Positions 21,144 to 30,566 of a stretch of DNA of 38,023 nt are shown piece by piece. The stretch is from contig JAFWWB010000035.1 in assembly GCA_017518185.1 (NCBI GenBank), forward strand, positions 1 to 38,023, given 5' to 3'. Position 1 is the stretch's first letter; each line of letters begins with the position of its first letter. The notes beneath the pieces are model-generated. The model was not told the origin of the DNA and searched no databases. It saw only the letters and a program-made list of their open reading frames with translations. The translations under genes and the position numbers were made by a program. The stretch comes from Lachnospiraceae bacterium. Lineage in GTDB: Bacteria > Bacillota > Clostridia > Lachnospirales > Lachnospiraceae.

Positions 21144-22271
21144 ATGCTCTCTGCGGTAATGGGACGGCGTACACCCCATGCGTTCTATGAACTTCTGTAC
21201 AAAGTAATCACTGTCCTTATAACCCACATCCTCCGCTATCTGAAGTATCTTCTTATCGGTACGGATCAGCATCTTCGCAGCCTCCTGTATCCTGTAATCC
21301 GTCAGGTAATCTTTGAAGGACATACCGTATTTCTTTTTGAAGATCTGCCCCAGATAGGCATTGTTTATGTAATACTTCTGGCTCATCTCCCGCAGGCTTA
21401 TGCTCTCGGAATCTCGGCTCCTGATCTCCTTTTCCACCTCGATGAGTATCCCGCCTCCGGCGCTCTTTCTCAGCTGCGAGATGTAATCCGCATACTCCGT
21501 GCAGAAGCGCAGCATGTATTCGCTGCTTCCCTTCTTTACGCCTTCTTCAAAGGAGCTCTCACCTATAAAATCCATGATCTCTTCCTGGTCCACCTCATCA
21601 TCCTGTATGCTGGCAAGATGTATGAGCTGGAACAGCAGATAGCTTATATTGAAATTGATAACCTCTTCGGAGAGATCCTTTTCCCTGCACTCACCGTAAA
21701 AAGCATTGATCCGGCACTCTATCTTTTTGCTGTCATTCTCCTCTATCGCGGAGGTAAGAGCATCCAGATTGTCCTTGCATATGATGGACGCATTGAGACT
21801 GTTCTTTTTATCATAGACTCCGAACAGCCTGGTGATCCCGGCTCCCGGTGCTGCGGCGCCTGCAAGCTCATCCAGGCGCTTCTCATCTTCATTCCGCTTA
21901 TCCCAGAGCCTGTGCACACGGCGTACAACATTCAGGAGCTCCTCCCGGTCAACTGGCTTAAGGAGATAATCCATGCTGCCGTACTTCATTGCCTGCTTAG
22001 CGTAGCCGAATTCATCAAAACCGCTGAGGATCACGATATATGCATCTGAAAGCTTCTCTTCTTTTATGGTCTCTATGAACTGAAGACCGTCGCATTCCGG
22101 CATACGTATATCCGTTATGATCATATCCGCCTTTTCCCTGCGGAGGAAATCCAATGCCGCTTTCCCGTTTGGAAACGTGGCCACTATCTCGCAGCCCTCG
22201 CTCTGCCAGTCTATCAGCACCGACAGTCCCTGCATGATAATAGGTTCGTCATCTACAAGTATAACTCTCAT
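21132..22271 (-). CDS. AraC-family response regulator (YesN type)
   Basis: A 379-residue transcription regulator. The N-terminal receiver starts MRVILVDDEPIIMQGLSVLI, with acidic pocket D7/D8, phospho-acceptor D54 in IITDIRMPECDG, S83 and K105 in YLLKPVD. A helical linker (about 120-270) follows. The C-terminal AraC pair of helix-turn-helix motifs runs about 275-379 (ISLREMSQKYYINNAYLGQI, then KILQIAEDVGYKDSDYFVQK and the ending MGCTPSHYRRE). It is 8 bases after the sensor kinase gene and is presumed to activate the oligosaccharide transport and hydrolase genes when the kinase senses a sugar. Its stop codon lies within the terminator. Confidence 0.94.
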   Translation of the reverse strand: MRVILVDDEPIIMQGLSVLIDWQSEGCEIVATFPNGKAALDFLRREKADMIITDIRMPECDGLQFIETIKEEKLSDAYIVILSGFDEFGYAKQAMKYGSMDYLLKPVDREELLNVVRRVHRLWDKRNEDEKRLDELAGAAAPGAGITRLFGVYDKKNSLNASIICKDNLDALTSAIEENDSKKIECRINAFYGECREKDLSEEVINFNISYLLFQLIHLASIQDDEVDQEEIMDFIGESSFEEGVKKGSSEYMLRFCTEYADYISQLRKSAGGGILIEVEKEIRSRDSESISLREMSQKYYINNAYLGQIFKKKYGMSFKDYLTDYRIQEAAKMLIRTDKKILQIAEDVGYKDSDYFVQKFIERMGCTPSHYRREHADQ

Positions 22272-22279
22272 AAGCTCTC

Positions 22280-24022
22280 CTACATCATTCCCAGAGGGAA
22301 TGAGATACGCACTGTTGTCCCGAGTCCCTTCTCCGACTCCATCTCAAATCTCGCCCTTCCCTTCGTGAGCAGTGATACCCGCAGGAACGCGTTCATCATA
22401 CCCACATGCTTTTTATCCTTCATTTCATCAATAGTCACATTCTCGACCCGGTCCTGGATCTCCTTAAGCTCATCCTCTTCCATTCCGGTACCGCTGTCTT
22501 CCACCTCTATCTGAAGCCAGCCTTCCTCCTTATAGACCCTGACGAAGATCCAGCCGGGCGTGGCTTTTTTTTCGACACCGTGTACACAGGCATTTTCAAC
22601 GAAGGTCACTATGGTAAGCTTGGGGATGGCAAATCTCCTGCAGTCCGCATCTACGGAAAAACTATAGTTCAGCCTGTCCTCAAAACGGTATTTCTGCAGC
22701 TGCAGATACGCTTCAACGAAATCCATCTCCTTCTGGACAGGGATGAGATCCTCCCCCCAGTTCACAAAGGTCCTCTCCATCACCGCCAGCCTTCCCACCA
22801 TCTCGGCAGTCTCCGTTTCATTACGGATAAGGGAATGCATGCGTATGCTCTCCAGTGTATTGAAAAGGAAGTGGGGGTTGATCTGACTCTGCAGGGCCAG
22901 GAGCTCCGCATTCTGTCTGGAAAGGTTTATCTCCTGTTCTCTAAGCCTGGCCTTATACACATCCTGGATCAGCCCGTTCATACGGGCCGCCATGCGGTTA
23001 TAGCTGCGTATCAGGTCGCTGATCTCGTCATTCCCCTCTACCCGTTCGATCACCTCAAGTTCCTGGGAATCCGGATTCTCAAAGCTCTTCTGAAGTCCCT
23101 CGACCCTTACGGTAACGGACTTTTCTATGAGCCTGAGCATTATCACCGGGAGCAGGAGATTGAGCACTACCAGCGCAATGACAACTGTGCCGTTCTTTCG
23201 CACATACCGCAGCAGCATCATGCTCCTGGGAACAACATATATCGTAAGATCCCTGCCGTAAAGATGTATCGGCCGGGAGTATATATCTTTGCCTTTGATC
23301 TTTTCCACTACATAGGGATCCTGTATGCGGTAATCTTCCCTGTTGGAAAGGAGTATCTTATTACCGTCACAGACATAGACCTCCGAATCAAGCCCGAGCG
23401 AGAGAAGATCCTTCTCAAAAGCGGCATATCCAAGCTCTATCATATAAAGCTTATCGCGGCTCCACCCTGAGTTGCCGTCTTTACGGATCATCATAAGTAT
23501 CTTTCTGCGGGGTATCTTTTCGGAGCCTTCTATGGTACCGTAATAGAACAGCAGCAGACGATCCTTTCCGGATTTCTTGAGGAGCTGGTACCACTCTGTC
23601 CCCCATGCCTTATCCATCCTGTAAAAGCCGCTTCCGTTAAGTATAGTAGCGTTGTCGGCAAACAGATATATCTTCGCATCCTCTATACCCATGGTGCCGC
23701 CGAAGATCAGATCACTGTGAAGCTTATAATAGGCAGAGAAATACTTTGCCCCGCTGGCATAGGATTCGTTCAGGAAACTCTCCAGCACCGTACTCTTGTA
23801 TATGTTTTCCGCCACCGCCATGGGATAGGAAAGCCTGTTCTGCAGCGTATAATCCACCGTATCGGCGATATTCTTCTGCATGTTCAGCATCTCCGCCCTG
23901 GCTGCGGACCTCACATTCATAAAGATGACGGCATCCGTCAGCACCATAGGGAAAAGGACCCCGACGATAAACAGAAGATAAAGCTTCTTCCTGAGTTTTA
24001 ATCGGTTCAGGAACGCGATCAT
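22280..24022 (-). CDS. Sensor histidine kinase (YesM type)
   Basis: A 580-residue membrane kinase. TM1 is about 14-36, followed by a large extracellular sensing domain about 37-276 and TM2 about 277-297. A HAMP linker runs about 298-355, then the His_kinase domain: ALQSQINPHFLFNTLESIRM with phospho-His H384. The HATPase domain has FVENACVHGVEKK (N-box) and VEDSGTGMEEDE (G-box). This class pairs with YesN AraC regulators and senses extracellular carbohydrate. The ATG overlaps the GH3 stop by 4 bases (ATGA), so kinase translation is coupled to beta-xylosidase translation. The response regulator follows 8 bases later. Confidence 0.94.
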   Translation of the reverse strand: MIAFLNRLKLRKKLYLLFIVGVLFPMVLTDAVIFMNVRSAARAEMLNMQKNIADTVDYTLQNRLSYPMAVAENIYKSTVLESFLNESYASGAKYFSAYYKLHSDLIFGGTMGIEDAKIYLFADNATILNGSGFYRMDKAWGTEWYQLLKKSGKDRLLLFYYGTIEGSEKIPRRKILMMIRKDGNSGWSRDKLYMIELGYAAFEKDLLSLGLDSEVYVCDGNKILLSNREDYRIQDPYVVEKIKGKDIYSRPIHLYGRDLTIYVVPRSMMLLRYVRKNGTVVIALVVLNLLLPVIMLRLIEKSVTVRVEGLQKSFENPDSQELEVIERVEGNDEISDLIRSYNRMAARMNGLIQDVYKARLREQEINLSRQNAELLALQSQINPHFLFNTLESIRMHSLIRNETETAEMVGRLAVMERTFVNWGEDLIPVQKEMDFVEAYLQLQKYRFEDRLNYSFSVDADCRRFAIPKLTIVTFVENACVHGVEKKATPGWIFVRVYKEEGWLQIEVEDSGTGMEEDELKEIQDRVENVTIDEMKDKKHVGMMNAFLRVSLLTKGRARFEMESEKGLGTTVRISFPLGMM

Positions 24023-26142
24023 TTAATGACGATCTCCTCCTTAAGGCATTTCCTGCCGGTAAGAGTCTCACTGCGCGCATCCGGCTGCTGGCCGCCTCCG
24101 AAGAGGGTGTAGCTGCCGCTTAAGCGCACTCGCTTTCCGTCTGTATTAACGCTCTCGAAAGCAGTTGCGGGGATCGTTATCTCTGCCTCAGTGCTCTCTC
24201 CTGCTGCAAGTTTTACATGCTTAAAGGCACAGAGTGAATATCTGGGCTGTGCCGAGCTGTCCCAGCCGTTAGCTTCTGCTGCGGCATGGTTGCAGACGTA
24301 GATCTGAACCGTCTCTTCCGCAGGGAAGCTGCCTTCGTTCTTAAGCGAGATACGGGCCTTGACAGTCCCGTCCTCTGCTTCCTCACCTATGCTGAAAGCA
24401 TCATAAGCAACCTTTGAATAACCAAGACCGTATCCGAAGGGATAAAGCGCCTCGCCCTCCATGTATCTGTAAGTACGACCCTTCATGGAGTAATCAGTGA
24501 ATTCGGGAAGCGTACCTTCGTAGCTTACGGTCACCGGAAGCCTGCCGCCGGGCACACTCTTTCCGAAGATGATATCTCCCAGCGCCTCACCGCCGCATTC
24601 GCCGCTGTACCAGCACTGGAGTATGGCAGAGCAGGAAGGCTCCTGTTTGGACACATCCATGGCGCTGCCTGTATTTATGACAAGGATGATGGGCGTACCG
24701 GTCTTGCTCACCGCGTCAAACAGACGCTGCTGGGATTTAAGGAGATACAGGCTTTCCTTATCGCCTGCCGCAAATGCATTTCCGGCATCCCCTTCCTCTC
24801 CCTCTATGGAAGCGTCAAGACCCAGGCACAGTACCACAACATCAGAATTTTCAGCTACACAGACCGCTTCGCTGATGCGGTCATCGGGTTTTGCAAGAGG
24901 CTGTACCTCATCCTTGAAAAGATGGCAGCCTTCAGAATATAACAGCCGCACGTTCTCACCGGCTGCTGCACGGATACCGTCAAGATTGGTCACATACTTT
25001 GACGCGGTACCGTTATAATTTCCGTTCAGTACATCCACGGATGCCGCCGTAGGTCCTATAACGCCTATGGTCTTTATCTTATCCGCGGATAAGGGGAGCA
25101 GCCCGTCATTCTTGAGCATTACCACGGACCTGCAGCCCGCTTCATATGCCAGAGCACGGTGCTCCTTTGTATCAACATCCTGCCAGCCCAGGGCGTCATA
25201 TCTGCAGTCATCAGCAAACATGCCCAGACGGAAACGGGTGCGCATCACCCTTACCGCAGCAGTACGGATCTGCTCCTCCGTGACTTTTCCGTGCTCATAG
25301 GCTTCATAAAGATGATCGTATACCCTGCCGGCATTCAGGTCACAGCCGGCGTTAAGCGCCTTGGCTGCGGAATCTTCCGCAGTCTCGCATACGTGATGAT
25401 GCTCATGGAAATCCAGGATAGCGCCGTAGTCGGAAACCACATGCCCGTCAAACTTCCACTCATCACGGAGCTTTTCCTTCAGCAGGAAATTGCTTCCGCA
25501 GCAGGGTTCACCGTTGGTACGGTTATAGGCTCCCATGACGGTCTCCACATCTCCCTCACATACCGCAGCGCGGAATGCGGGAAGGTAAGTCTCTTCCAGA
25601 TCCTTTGCATCCGCCTTCGCATCAAAGGAATGACGCACGGCCTCGGGTCCGGAATGCACTGCGAAATGTTTTGCGGTGGCTGCAGTCTTCAGATACTTAT
25701 CCTCTCCCTGAAGTCCCTTTATGAAAGAAACCCCAAGCCTTGAGGTAAGATAGGGATCCTCTCCGTAGGTCTCCTGACCGCGGCCCCAGCGGGCATCACG
25801 GAAAAGGTTGATATTGGGAGACCAGAGGGTGATGCCCTTATAGATACCCCTGTCTTCTCTCCTGGAGGCTTCGTTATACTTGGCACGGGTCTCGGTGGCG
25901 ATGACGTCTGCGATCTCCTGAAGAAGATCGCAGTCAAACATCGCCGCAAGACCTATGGCCTGGGGAAACACCGTAGCCGTGCCTGTCCTGGCCGTGCCGT
26001 GGAGTCCCTCGTTCCAGAAGTTATACGCAGGGATCCCGAGTCTTTCCAAAGCGGGCGCATCATAGATCAGCTGCTCCGCTGCCTCCTTTACCGTCATCTG
26101 CGCTACCAGCGCCTCTGCTTCTTTTGTGAAATCCCTGTGCAT
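24019..26142 (-). CDS. Beta-xylosidase, GH3
   Basis: It removes xylose from the non-reducing end of xylo-oligosaccharides, in the cytoplasm (no signal peptide). It has 707 residues. The GH3 barrel begins LVAQMTVKEAAEQLIYDAPA. YNFWNEGLHGTART and FRDARWGRGQETYGEDPYLT resemble bacterial and fungal xylan 1,4-beta-xylosidases. AKHFAVHSGP (about 157-166) binds substrate and D238 in HVVSDYGAI is the nucleophile. The alpha/beta sandwich follows with VLCLGLDASIEGEEGDAGN, then the C-terminal FnIII-like domain from about residue 590. Substrate preference for xylose rather than glucose is inferred from the NFWNEGLHG motif and the xylan context. Confidence 0.9.
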   Translation of the reverse strand: MHRDFTKEAEALVAQMTVKEAAEQLIYDAPALERLGIPAYNFWNEGLHGTARTGTATVFPQAIGLAAMFDCDLLQEIADVIATETRAKYNEASRREDRGIYKGITLWSPNINLFRDARWGRGQETYGEDPYLTSRLGVSFIKGLQGEDKYLKTAATAKHFAVHSGPEAVRHSFDAKADAKDLEETYLPAFRAAVCEGDVETVMGAYNRTNGEPCCGSNFLLKEKLRDEWKFDGHVVSDYGAILDFHEHHHVCETAEDSAAKALNAGCDLNAGRVYDHLYEAYEHGKVTEEQIRTAAVRVMRTRFRLGMFADDCRYDALGWQDVDTKEHRALAYEAGCRSVVMLKNDGLLPLSADKIKTIGVIGPTAASVDVLNGNYNGTASKYVTNLDGIRAAAGENVRLLYSEGCHLFKDEVQPLAKPDDRISEAVCVAENSDVVVLCLGLDASIEGEEGDAGNAFAAGDKESLYLLKSQQRLFDAVSKTGTPIILVINTGSAMDVSKQEPSCSAILQCWYSGECGGEALGDIIFGKSVPGGRLPVTVSYEGTLPEFTDYSMKGRTYRYMEGEALYPFGYGLGYSKVAYDAFSIGEEAEDGTVKARISLKNEGSFPAEETVQIYVCNHAAAEANGWDSSAQPRYSLCAFKHVKLAAGESTEAEITIPATAFESVNTDGKRVRLSGSYTLFGGGQQPDARSETLTGRKCLKEEIVIK

Positions 26143-26190
26143 ATCTTCTCTCCTTTATTTATCTGATATCAATACCTTTCCCTGCCTTAC

Positions 26191-27675
26191 TTATTTGAAA
26201 GGGTTCTCGGTGGGATAAGGCAGGCTCTTAGGCTGGTTATAGTTTATATCCTCTACGGGCACGCCCAGATACTTGAACACTTCGAAGAGTGCCTTGCCGT
26301 GATGTCCGAAGGCAACCGCTCCGTGATGAGGATAGTTCTTCTCGATCAGCACGTGACGATAGAAACGTCCCATCTCCTTTATGGCGAACACGCCGATACC
26401 TCCGAAGGATCTGGTGGCAACGGGAAGGATCTCGCCCTCTGCCATGTATGCGCGGATCAGGCCTTCAGCGGTGCTCTGGAGACGGAAGAAGGTGATGTCG
26501 CCCGGCGCGATGTCGCCCTCAAGGGTTCCGTTGGTGACCTCAACGGGAAGGGCACGTGCCATGATCTTCTGGTTGCGCATCTCGCAGGATGCCATCTTCT
26601 TGGAGCAGGTATTGCCGCAGTGGAAGCCCATGAAGGTATCGCTGTGCGCGTAATCGAACTTGCCCTCGATGCTCTCCTTGTACATATCCTTGGGTACGGA
26701 GTTGTTGATATCGAGAAGGGTAACGATATCATCGGATACGCAGGTACCGATGAACTCGGAAAGTGCGCCGTAGATATCAACCTCGCAGCTCACGGGTATA
26801 CCGCGGCCGGTAAGACGGCTGTTCACATAGCAGGGAACAAAGCCGAACTGGGTCTGGAATGCGGGCCAGCACTTGCCGGCGATAGCAACATACTTGCGGT
26901 AGCCCTTGTGTGCCTCAACCCAGTCAAGAAGGGTGAGCTCATACTGAGCAAGCTTGGACAGCACCTCGGGCTTCTTGTTGCCGGTGCCAAGCTCCTTCTC
27001 CATATCCGCAACCACCTCGGGAATGCGGGGATCGTTGTCATGCTTATGGAATGCTTCGAAAAGATCCAGCTCGGAATTCTCCTCGATCTCCACGCCCAGA
27101 TTGTAAAGCTGCTTGATCGGAGCGTTGCAGGCCAGGAAGTTCATAGGTCTGGGGCCGAAGGTGATGAGCTTAAGATCTGCCAGGCTTATAAGGGCGCGGG
27201 CGATGGGGATGAAAGCGTTGAGCTCATCAGCCAGATCCTCGGCATCTCCGACGGGATTCTCGGGGATATATGCACGTACATTACGCAGCTTCAGATTATA
27301 GCTTGCATTGAGCAGTCCGCAGTATGCGTCGCCGCGGCCGTCCAGAAGTGAATCCTGGGTCTCCTCAGCTGCCGCAACGAACATCTTGGGTCCGTCAAAG
27401 TGCTTTGCCAGCAGGGTCTCGGAGATCTCGGGACCGAAGTTTCCGAGATATACGCAGAGCGCGTTGCAGCCGTTCTTTTTGATATCCTCAAGGGCCTGCA
27501 CCATGTGGATCTCACTCTCCACTATGCAGATGGGGCACTCATAGATGTCTGCCGCATCATACTTTTTGGCATATGCAGCCACAAGCGCCTTGCGGCGGTC
27601 CACAGAGAGACTCTCGGGGAAGCAGTCCCTGCTCACCGCCACGATACCAAGCTTTACCTTTGCAATGTTTTCCAT
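26191..27675 (-). CDS. L-fucose/L-arabinose isomerase family protein
   Basis: A 494-residue protein of the fucose/arabinose isomerase fold. KVKLGIVAVSRDCFPESLSV is the family N-terminus. CNALCVYLGNFGPEISETLL, GKCWPAFQTQFGFVPCYVNS, and GIPVSCEVDIYGALSEFIGT (with the Glu/Asp metal-ligand region at about 298-302) follow. FHCGNTCSKKMA and PHHGAVAFGHHGKALFEVFK near the C-terminus supply His residues. These enzymes interconvert aldoses and ketoses. The locus supplies L-arabinose (GH51, GH43) and D-xylose (GH3, GH8) and encodes a xylulokinase, but no classical XylA or AraA is present here. It may act on a pentose; the true substrate is not evident. Confidence 0.8.
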   Translation of the reverse strand: MENIAKVKLGIVAVSRDCFPESLSVDRRKALVAAYAKKYDAADIYECPICIVESEIHMVQALEDIKKNGCNALCVYLGNFGPEISETLLAKHFDGPKMFVAAAEETQDSLLDGRGDAYCGLLNASYNLKLRNVRAYIPENPVGDAEDLADELNAFIPIARALISLADLKLITFGPRPMNFLACNAPIKQLYNLGVEIEENSELDLFEAFHKHDNDPRIPEVVADMEKELGTGNKKPEVLSKLAQYELTLLDWVEAHKGYRKYVAIAGKCWPAFQTQFGFVPCYVNSRLTGRGIPVSCEVDIYGALSEFIGTCVSDDIVTLLDINNSVPKDMYKESIEGKFDYAHSDTFMGFHCGNTCSKKMASCEMRNQKIMARALPVEVTNGTLEGDIAPGDITFFRLQSTAEGLIRAYMAEGEILPVATRSFGGIGVFAIKEMGRFYRHVLIEKNYPHHGAVAFGHHGKALFEVFKYLGVPVEDINYNQPKSLPYPTENPFK

Positions 27676-27756
27676 TTCTTTTACCTTCCTTTCCCTTTTT
27701 ATAGGATTGTATTATTTTGCCCGGAATGATGTACCTTCCGTGGCTTTGTTTCTGTA

Positions 27757-30519
27757 TTATGCGTGTAAGAACTCTATATCCTTAAGACAGCCGCAGCCTT
27801 CTCCGCGGTAGGTCAGGTACAGTGCCGTCTCACCATCGGGAAACGCAGCTTCAGCCTGTGCCGCCGTCCAGATATTATTGTACACCACGCTTATGCTGCC
27901 CAGCAGTTCCCCGTCAAAGGCCGTCCTTATCTCAAAGACGCCCTTCATATACCCGCGGGTATTTATACGAAGACCTGTGGCTCCCTTTGTGCTGAAGCTT
28001 TTGAAGCCCATGGTGACCCCGTCCTTTATATTGGCGATATAGCTGCTTCCGCTCATCCCGTCAGCCCCGTCCTGCATCACATGCGGCGCATTGCCGTCAC
28101 CCACATACATCTCATGCTCTTCGGTAAAGAGATGGCAGGCTATATATGCCGGATAGGGACCGATATCGGAAAGCGGTCCGCCGTTCAATCCGCAGGAGCT
28201 CATGGGCACCTGGGGTATGCCGCCCTTTTCGTCAAAGGTGATCTTCTCGGCACAGCCCTGTCTTGAATACCAGTTCCCGTTGGTGTGCCTGTGATAGAAG
28301 ATGTACCAGTCAGAGCCTATCTGCTCGATACTGCCGTGATTGTTGGCTCCGTATGCCATAGACATATCCGCGGGCTTGCCGCTGTCTATTCCTATGTCAC
28401 AGTTACTCACGATCACGCCGCCGTAAACGTAGGGTCCGTCAATCTTATCCGAAACCGCATAGCACAGTTCATGCATGACCTCGGAAGAGTATACAAAATA
28501 GTATTTCCCGTTCCTTTTCCTGATGGATGATGCTTCGAAAAAGGCGTGGCCCTCAAAGCCGGTACCCTCAGAGTATGCAGATCCGGGCACAACGATCTCA
28601 GGTCCTTTCAGTACCGTCAGCATATCACTGTCCAGTACCGTGAGCATGGACCCGTGACGGCTCTTATCTCCCCGGCCCGCAAAGCCGGTAAAAAGATAAA
28701 GCTTACCGTCCTCTGCAAGCACTCCTGGATCGAACTGGGGCTCGTCCCCCTCCTTCTTTCCCAGAAGCGTACCGTCGGGATAATGCACGTTCCCCAGGAA
28801 CTCATATTTCCCGGCAGGGCTGTCGCACACTGCCACGGAGACATAAGGCAGCTTGTCAAGTACATAATAAAGATAGTAACGTCCGTCTGTCCCCTGCGCC
28901 ACATCAGGTGCATACAGACACATATGGCCATCCGGGTTATCCGGATCCTGTGTCTTTTTGTAGATGACTCCCTCATATCTCCAGTCTTTCAGGTTTCCGA
29001 CGGGAGCCGAATAGCATATATAATCATTAAGACAGAATACCTGTCCGTTATAACGGTCATGTGATCCGTAAACGTAAACCCTGTCTCCGAATACATGAGG
29101 TTCACCGTCAGGGATATATTCATGAGGCGGCAGATAGGGATTAAACACCTGTACGGGCCTTATCACCTCCTTGCTTCCTCTGGGGCCTCCGCTTTCAAAG
29201 TTCATTTCGAAAGGAGCTTCGCCGGTATACTGCTCCCACACAGGCTGTTCGATACCGTCGGAGTCCAGGCAGTTGGGATCACCGGTCTTTACAAAGGCCG
29301 CGATGTAGTTCGCCATCTGTCTCGCCAGATCGAAATGCCTGCCCCGGAAAGGCCTGTGGCATTTCATAATAGTCTCAAAGAAGAACCAGAGATCGCTGGA
29401 ATGGAAGCATCCGGGATGGTCGTCTCCCGGCATGTCGGGTCCGAAGCGGTAGTAATACAGCTTTCTTCCGGGATCCTTTGAGAGCAGTGCCTTAAAGACT
29501 TTCTTGACCGAACGCTCCACCACGTTCACGTTATTCTCTATAAACTCGTCCGTAGTATTCCCGCTTATAACGGGAATATCCGCGCACCTGCCCTCCATGA
29601 ACTTATTCGTGGGATCCTCCCTGCAGAAATAACCGTCCTGTATTCCTGCAAAGAAACCATTTTCAGACCTGTATGCGGCGTACTTATCCCTTATCACCGA
29701 AGGATCAAGGGCCCGGGCCTCCTCAAGAGTGGAGACGCCCAGATACTCAAAGAATTTCTTTCCGCGTTCCTCCGCCTGCGAAAGGTTCAGGGGCAGAAAG
29801 AGATCGGGCAGTTCTTCGTTTTCCTCAAATCGTATTATCCCGCTGTATATTATGGCGCCCTTTATCATTTCGCGGTTTGCATCACATGCCAGCTGGTTCA
29901 TGACACTGGCGCCTCCTGCAGACTGTCCCGCGATGGTGATGCGCTCCGGATCGCCGCCGAAGGCTGCGATATTCCTGTACACCCAGCGCAGTCCGGCCTG
30001 CTGGTCCAGAAAGCCGAAATTGGCCGGCGCTTCCGGCGCTTCCGCAGTGATCTCGGGATGGGAAAGGAAACCGAAGGCGCCAAGGCGGTAAGCAACGCTC
30101 ACCACTATGATGCCCCTTGAGGCAAGCCTTTCTCCGTCAAACTCCATCTCCGAGGTGTAGCCCCACTGAAAACCGCCTCCGAAATACCAGACAAGCACCG
30201 GCAGCTTTTCGTCCGTGCTTTTGGCCGGAGTCCATATGTTCAGATAAAGACAGTCCTCGCTCATCTCTATTTCGGGATCCACATGCCATTCCCTGCAGTA
30301 GATGTCATCTCCCACTCCGGGTGTATCCTGGAATGAGATGGGCGCAAAACGCGACGCATCCCGCAATCCCTCCCACGGCTCGCAGGGCCGGGGGGCACGC
30401 CAGCGGTCAGCTCCCACGGGGGGAGCCGCAAAAGGAACGCCTTTAAACGCTGTGATGCGGGGATCCGCCGCAGGTATCCCGCGGAGCATTCCACTTTCTG
30501 TCTTCGCTGTACGGATCAT
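27757..30519 (-). CDS. Bifunctional carboxylesterase (type B)-GH43 fusion
   Basis: A single 920-residue chain with two complete catalytic domains and no signal peptide. Residues 1-455 are a type-B carboxylesterase: SEDCLYLNIW, oxyanion loop YFGGGFQWG, nucleophile S200 in GQSAGG, E325 in GNTTDEF, and H373 in CFHSSDLWFFF form the triad. Residues about 459-920 are a GH43 arabinofuranosidase/xylosidase that begins at the normal GH43 start (NPYLPPHEYIPDGEPHVFGD). It has base D471, D539 in LYAPDV, acid E662 in HAFFEASSIR, and a C-terminal CBM6-like jelly roll. There is almost no linker. The predicted task is removal of acetyl or feruloyl esters and arabinose or xylose from imported oligosaccharides. 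The exact ester is unknown. Confidence 0.9.
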   Translation of the reverse strand: MIRTAKTESGMLRGIPAADPRITAFKGVPFAAPPVGADRWRAPRPCEPWEGLRDASRFAPISFQDTPGVGDDIYCREWHVDPEIEMSEDCLYLNIWTPAKSTDEKLPVLVWYFGGGFQWGYTSEMEFDGERLASRGIIVVSVAYRLGAFGFLSHPEITAEAPEAPANFGFLDQQAGLRWVYRNIAAFGGDPERITIAGQSAGGASVMNQLACDANREMIKGAIIYSGIIRFEENEELPDLFLPLNLSQAEERGKKFFEYLGVSTLEEARALDPSVIRDKYAAYRSENGFFAGIQDGYFCREDPTNKFMEGRCADIPVISGNTTDEFIENNVNVVERSVKKVFKALLSKDPGRKLYYYRFGPDMPGDDHPGCFHSSDLWFFFETIMKCHRPFRGRHFDLARQMANYIAAFVKTGDPNCLDSDGIEQPVWEQYTGEAPFEMNFESGGPRGSKEVIRPVQVFNPYLPPHEYIPDGEPHVFGDRVYVYGSHDRYNGQVFCLNDYICYSAPVGNLKDWRYEGVIYKKTQDPDNPDGHMCLYAPDVAQGTDGRYYLYYVLDKLPYVSVAVCDSPAGKYEFLGNVHYPDGTLLGKKEGDEPQFDPGVLAEDGKLYLFTGFAGRGDKSRHGSMLTVLDSDMLTVLKGPEIVVPGSAYSEGTGFEGHAFFEASSIRKRNGKYYFVYSSEVMHELCYAVSDKIDGPYVYGGVIVSNCDIGIDSGKPADMSMAYGANNHGSIEQIGSDWYIFYHRHTNGNWYSRQGCAEKITFDEKGGIPQVPMSSCGLNGGPLSDIGPYPAYIACHLFTEEHEMYVGDGNAPHVMQDGADGMSGSSYIANIKDGVTMGFKSFSTKGATGLRINTRGYMKGVFEIRTAFDGELLGSISVVYNNIWTAAQAEAAFPDGETALYLTYRGEGCGCLKDIEFLHA

Positions 30520-30566
30520 CTTTATCTCCTTGTAACTATTACAATATTATCGTAATCCACTTTACA

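Noticed and set aside
26299-27351. A 350-codon plus-strand ORF opposite the isomerase gene
   Set aside because: Same cause: no ribosome binding site, no family features, and the isomerase motifs are intact on the minus strand.
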